From Synechococcus sp. CC9902 (GTDB lineage Bacteria; Cyanobacteriota; Cyanobacteriia; PCC-6307; Cyanobiaceae), in contig NC_007513.1 of assembly GCF_000012505.1 (NCBI RefSeq), forward strand, positions 1,364,001 to 1,428,000: a stretch of DNA of 64,000 bases. Direction: 5' to 3'. The translations under genes were made by a program, and so were the position numbers. Every line of letters begins with the position of its first letter. Positions within the stretch are counted from its first letter, which is position 1. Below, in pieces: positions 61,924 through 64,000 of the stretch. The notes beneath the pieces are model-generated. The model was not told where the DNA came from. It made no database searches and saw only the letters and a list, made by a program, of their open reading frames with translations.

Positions 61924-62316
61924 TCAGCAGACCCTGCTGTAGCCCAGCTTGGTTTCAAAAATTTTGAGAGGCAGCCCAAAGGATTCCATCAGCCTTCGGC
62001 ATTCATCGGCGACAGTGCCGTAAACCTCAATGCTGAAGCCATCGCCGAGTTCAGCATGCTTTTGGAGGTATTCCTGAACAGGGGGGTTGGAGACATGTGC
62101 GCTGAAAGCCTCGTCGTTGGCATAGACCTCTGACCAAACAAATGCTTGAGGATCATCCGGATCCTGGTCAAAGGTGTGGTGGATCATTCCCGACTCAGAT
62201 GCCTGAACTGCTTCGTCGGTGGCTCGCGCAAGCTCTAAGTAAGCATCGACGCATCCAGGCTTCACATGGATACGGGCCAACAGCATGAAGGGTGTCGTCT
62301 GATCAAAAACAGCCAT
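61924..62316 (-). CDS. Antibiotic-biosynthesis-monooxygenase-like (quinol oxygenase) protein
   Basis: A 130-residue dimeric alpha/beta-barrel protein: FMLLARIHVKPGCVDAYLEL, GMIHHTFDQDPDDPQAFVWS, EVYANDEAFSAHVSNPPVQE. This is the ABM fold of YgiN-type quinol monooxygenases and related small proteins, acting without cofactor. The substrate is unproved. Confidence 0.85.
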   Translation of the reverse strand: MAVFDQTTPFMLLARIHVKPGCVDAYLELARATDEAVQASESGMIHHTFDQDPDDPQAFVWSEVYANDEAFSAHVSNPPVQEYLQKHAELGDGFSIEVYGTVADECRRLMESFGLPLKIFETKLGYSRVC

Positions 62317-62756
62317 TGAATTCGGAAGCTATGGAAGCAATCTTTCATGAATCACACCCCGAGTCTGTTCATCGGGCCCTTGGTGGGAGACCACATTTTC
62401 CAGCGGAGCCTCATCATTCTCGGCCCAGCCGATTTACCCAGACACGACTAGATATCCAGCGATTCCCACACGTCCGCCAACAAAACGCTGATTCCAAAAG
62501 TATTGGTCTGGCTTATCCCAAAATGGTGATGCCACTATCTCGATCCTCACCGCTGGAGCTGGACTCGATTGGCTCGGATGAAGGCTGACGATTCCAAGAA
62601 TCCAGCCAATTGCGGAACGCTTTGATGAAAGCCACGGCTCATAGAAACACTGAGCTAATCAAAACTTGGATTTGTACGTTGTCGAGCCCACCCACTTACT
62701 ACAACCGGCGCTGACGTTCAGTCGGGCAAACAACCGAGCAACCACCAAAGTGGCTT

Positions 62757-62954
62757 TCACAGCAGTCCTGCCGAGATGGAAGCTTCCTCGGCCTGCGATA
62801 ACGAATCAGGATCTAAATCCATATCAGCGATGACGCTTTGAATCAGATCGCGTGTGAGGCGAAACCTCTCTTTCTTTGATGCAGAACGAGGCCAATCATC
62901 GATGCCTTCAAGGATCGGGGTATTGCTGCAAATGCCGTCAAGGATCTTTGCCAT
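62757..62954 (-). CDS. Small hypothetical protein
   Basis: A 65-residue soluble protein starting MAKILDGICSNTPILEGIDD, with helix-forming RFRLTRDLIQSVIADMDLDP. It follows the MIF-like gene at 27 bp on the same strand and may be co-transcribed. Function unknown. Confidence 0.55.
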   Translation of the reverse strand: MAKILDGICSNTPILEGIDDWPRSASKKERFRLTRDLIQSVIADMDLDPDSLSQAEEASISAGLL

Positions 62955-62981
62955 TACGTCTAAAGATGCGTTAAGGAAAGA

Positions 62982-63320
62982 TCAGACAAACGTACGTCCA
63001 TTCCAGCCCCAGTCCGAGGCGTTCACATCATCAAAGCCAATATAAATACGATCCTTAGAGATACCTAAAGACGCCTTTATCAACTCACAAAATTGATCTG
63101 ACATTTCCGGAGGAGCCAATGCTCCAATGGACTTGATCTCGACATAAGCACAGGGCTCATTACTCCCCGCGAAGGTCATTGGAACGCCGGAGTCCAAAAG
63201 CGTCATTACATATGACTCAGGCTTCCCCGTAGCACTAGCAAGAGCCGCAGACAGCTTTTTCAAAAGAGCATCTGGTGTCTGGACATCTGAAATATTTGTC
63301 CTGACGTTAATGAGAGGCAT
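62982..63320 (-). CDS. MIF/phenylpyruvate-tautomerase-like protein
   Basis: A 112-residue trimeric tautomerase-fold protein. It begins MPLINVRTNI with the catalytic Pro after Met, and has ASATGKPESYVMTLLDSGVP, MTFAGSNEPCAYVEIKSIGA, and RIYIGFDDVNASDWGWNGRT. MIF homologues occur in marine picocyanobacteria. ATG 63320 is preferred to one three codons earlier because Pro2 must be N-terminal. Confidence 0.88.
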   Translation of the reverse strand: MPLINVRTNISDVQTPDALLKKLSAALASATGKPESYVMTLLDSGVPMTFAGSNEPCAYVEIKSIGALAPPEMSDQFCELIKASLGISKDRIYIGFDDVNASDWGWNGRTFV

Positions 63321-63533
63321 CTTTAGCAAGACAACAGATACATATTATGGCCATAAAGCCTAGATATGTCAGGCGCACTGATCAATCTTGAACTAGGTTT
63401 TCAGAGCAGTAGCGCAACCGGAAATCAAATTTATTTAGGAAACCCTCAAGAAACTCAGTAAATCAAATAATCACATAGTTTCACTCAATTAGTAAGGATT
63501 TACGCTACTTTTTACAGCTTTAGGCGACAGTAA

Positions 63534-63800
63534 TTATGCCGCTTTGGAATGACTACGTTTCGCTCTGCGTGGCTTGCCTTGCTTTGGGTGCTCAGATGCC
63601 TTGAGGTAAACCTTCTTGCCCTTGGCATCGATTCGATACAAGCCGCCTTTTGGGCCTCTATGAATCTCGGACACTTGGTCGACTCGCACCGTCTGCTGAG
63701 TCCGCTCTTTAAGCGTTGACTCCTTCGGCTGATCAAGCTTTTTGAGGAACAGCCATTCCATCAACGAACCAAGAGCATTGAACACAACCAGAAAGCTCAA
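63534..63800 (-). CDS. Basic protein with short N-terminal hydrophobic segment
   Basis: An 88-residue protein: SFLVVFNALGSLMEWLF, a charged middle, GPKGGLYRIDAKGKKVYLKA and a very basic tail (GKPRRAKRSHSKA). The GG-x-YRID-x-KGKKVY motif recalls short peptides attached to phage or nuclease proteins. Function unknown; a start at 63759 is possible. Confidence 0.55.
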   Translation of the reverse strand: MSFLVVFNALGSLMEWLFLKKLDQPKESTLKERTQQTVRVDQVSEIHRGPKGGLYRIDAKGKKVYLKASEHPKQGKPRRAKRSHSKAA

Positions 63801-63826
63801 GTAACAGCTCTAATAAAGCGTTGCTG

Positions 63827-63946
63827 TCAAGAGTTCAGTGCACTGACCAAGACGCAGAGAGCTGCTGTCCCGATGGTTAGCAGCCACGTAATTGCCTGTG
63901 GTTGTGCCCGACGAATGTGCGAGGTTCGCTTGAATAGTGAAGACAT
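63827..63946 (-). CDS. 39-residue single-span membrane peptide
   Basis: Reads MSSLFKRTSHIRRAQPQAIT then a hydrophobic stretch WLLTIGTAALCVLVSALNS. A basic start with one span. Function unknown. Confidence 0.48.
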   Translation of the reverse strand: MSSLFKRTSHIRRAQPQAITWLLTIGTAALCVLVSALNS

Positions 63947-64000
63947 CACATCCCCTTTGAACCGAGTGTTTCGACTTTTTCTACCAGCAGAGCCGCTTAC

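Noticed and set aside
62292-62588. 98-residue plus-strand frame opposite and beyond the ABM gene
   Set aside because: Histidine, proline and serine rich composition without domain or ribosome site; probably non-coding.
1-64000. CRISPR array or Cas genes
   Set aside because: I saw no regularly spaced repeats and no Cas-like proteins in the window.

Overview
The window looks like a chromosome segment of a marine picocyanobacterium, most likely Synechococcus (subcluster 5.1-like). The signs are a PsbP/CyanoP lipoprotein, the Mg-protoporphyrin cyclase factor Ycf54, PsbY, the carotene isomerase CrtH, a cyanobacterial AbrB regulator, a Yfr2-type small RNA, a glycine-rich RRM protein, and compact overlapping genes. 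Species level cannot be settled from the sequence alone.

Positions 1-28.4 kb are ordinary core genome: recR (cut by the window edge), cyanoP, a CPA2 antiporter with Usp tail, an ABC exporter, an RRM protein, a DEAD-box helicase, a cupin-recD-recB-recC block on the minus strand, ycf54-pdxJ, an acyltransferase, a bolA-grxD pair, an atypical response regulator, crtH, trmFO, psbY, a gamma-carbonic-anhydrase-like protein, tRNA-Lys(TTT), a FAD oxidoreductase and tRNA-Pro(TGG). One small gene at 24.2-24.5 kb appears frameshifted.

Positions 28.43-41.63 kb are an integrated mobile island. A 51-bp perfect direct repeat containing the 3' half of tRNA-Pro(TGG) lies at 28431-28481 and again at 41576-41626, and a tyrosine integrase lies just inside the right end. 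A second exact 20-bp repeat lies inside each end (28551-28570 and 41451-41470) and is a good candidate for integrase arm sites. The left side holds a satellite-like module: a small basic protein, an excisionase-like HTH protein, a VapE-type ATPase, and a small terminase-like HTH protein. The cargo includes an outer-membrane beta-barrel, an HNH nuclease, an RTX-like protein, an M10 RTX metalloprotease, a DUF2834 membrane protein, and a complete extra-looking psaE photosystem I gene. Non-coding oddities include a 14-bp perfect hairpin that buries a Shine-Dalgarno sequence and a multi-hairpin intergenic RNA candidate. The whole resembles the phage-satellite or tycheposon class of tRNA-targeting elements, carrying surface, secreted and photosynthesis cargo.

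Positions 41.7-50 kb are a second accessory-like stretch without recognisable ends: many small proteins (several under 60 residues), a Nif11-type protein, DUF4278, gene remnants and long poorly coding gaps. From 50 kb the density of recognisable genes rises again: SelO, a polytopic membrane protein, a histone-deacetylase-like hydrolase overlapping a PNPOx-like flavoprotein, AbrB, a Yfr2-type ncRNA, a FUSC-like membrane protein, DUF3303, a glycine-zipper protein, an ABM-type monooxygenase and an MIF-like tautomerase, interspersed with small secreted or single-membrane-span proteins.
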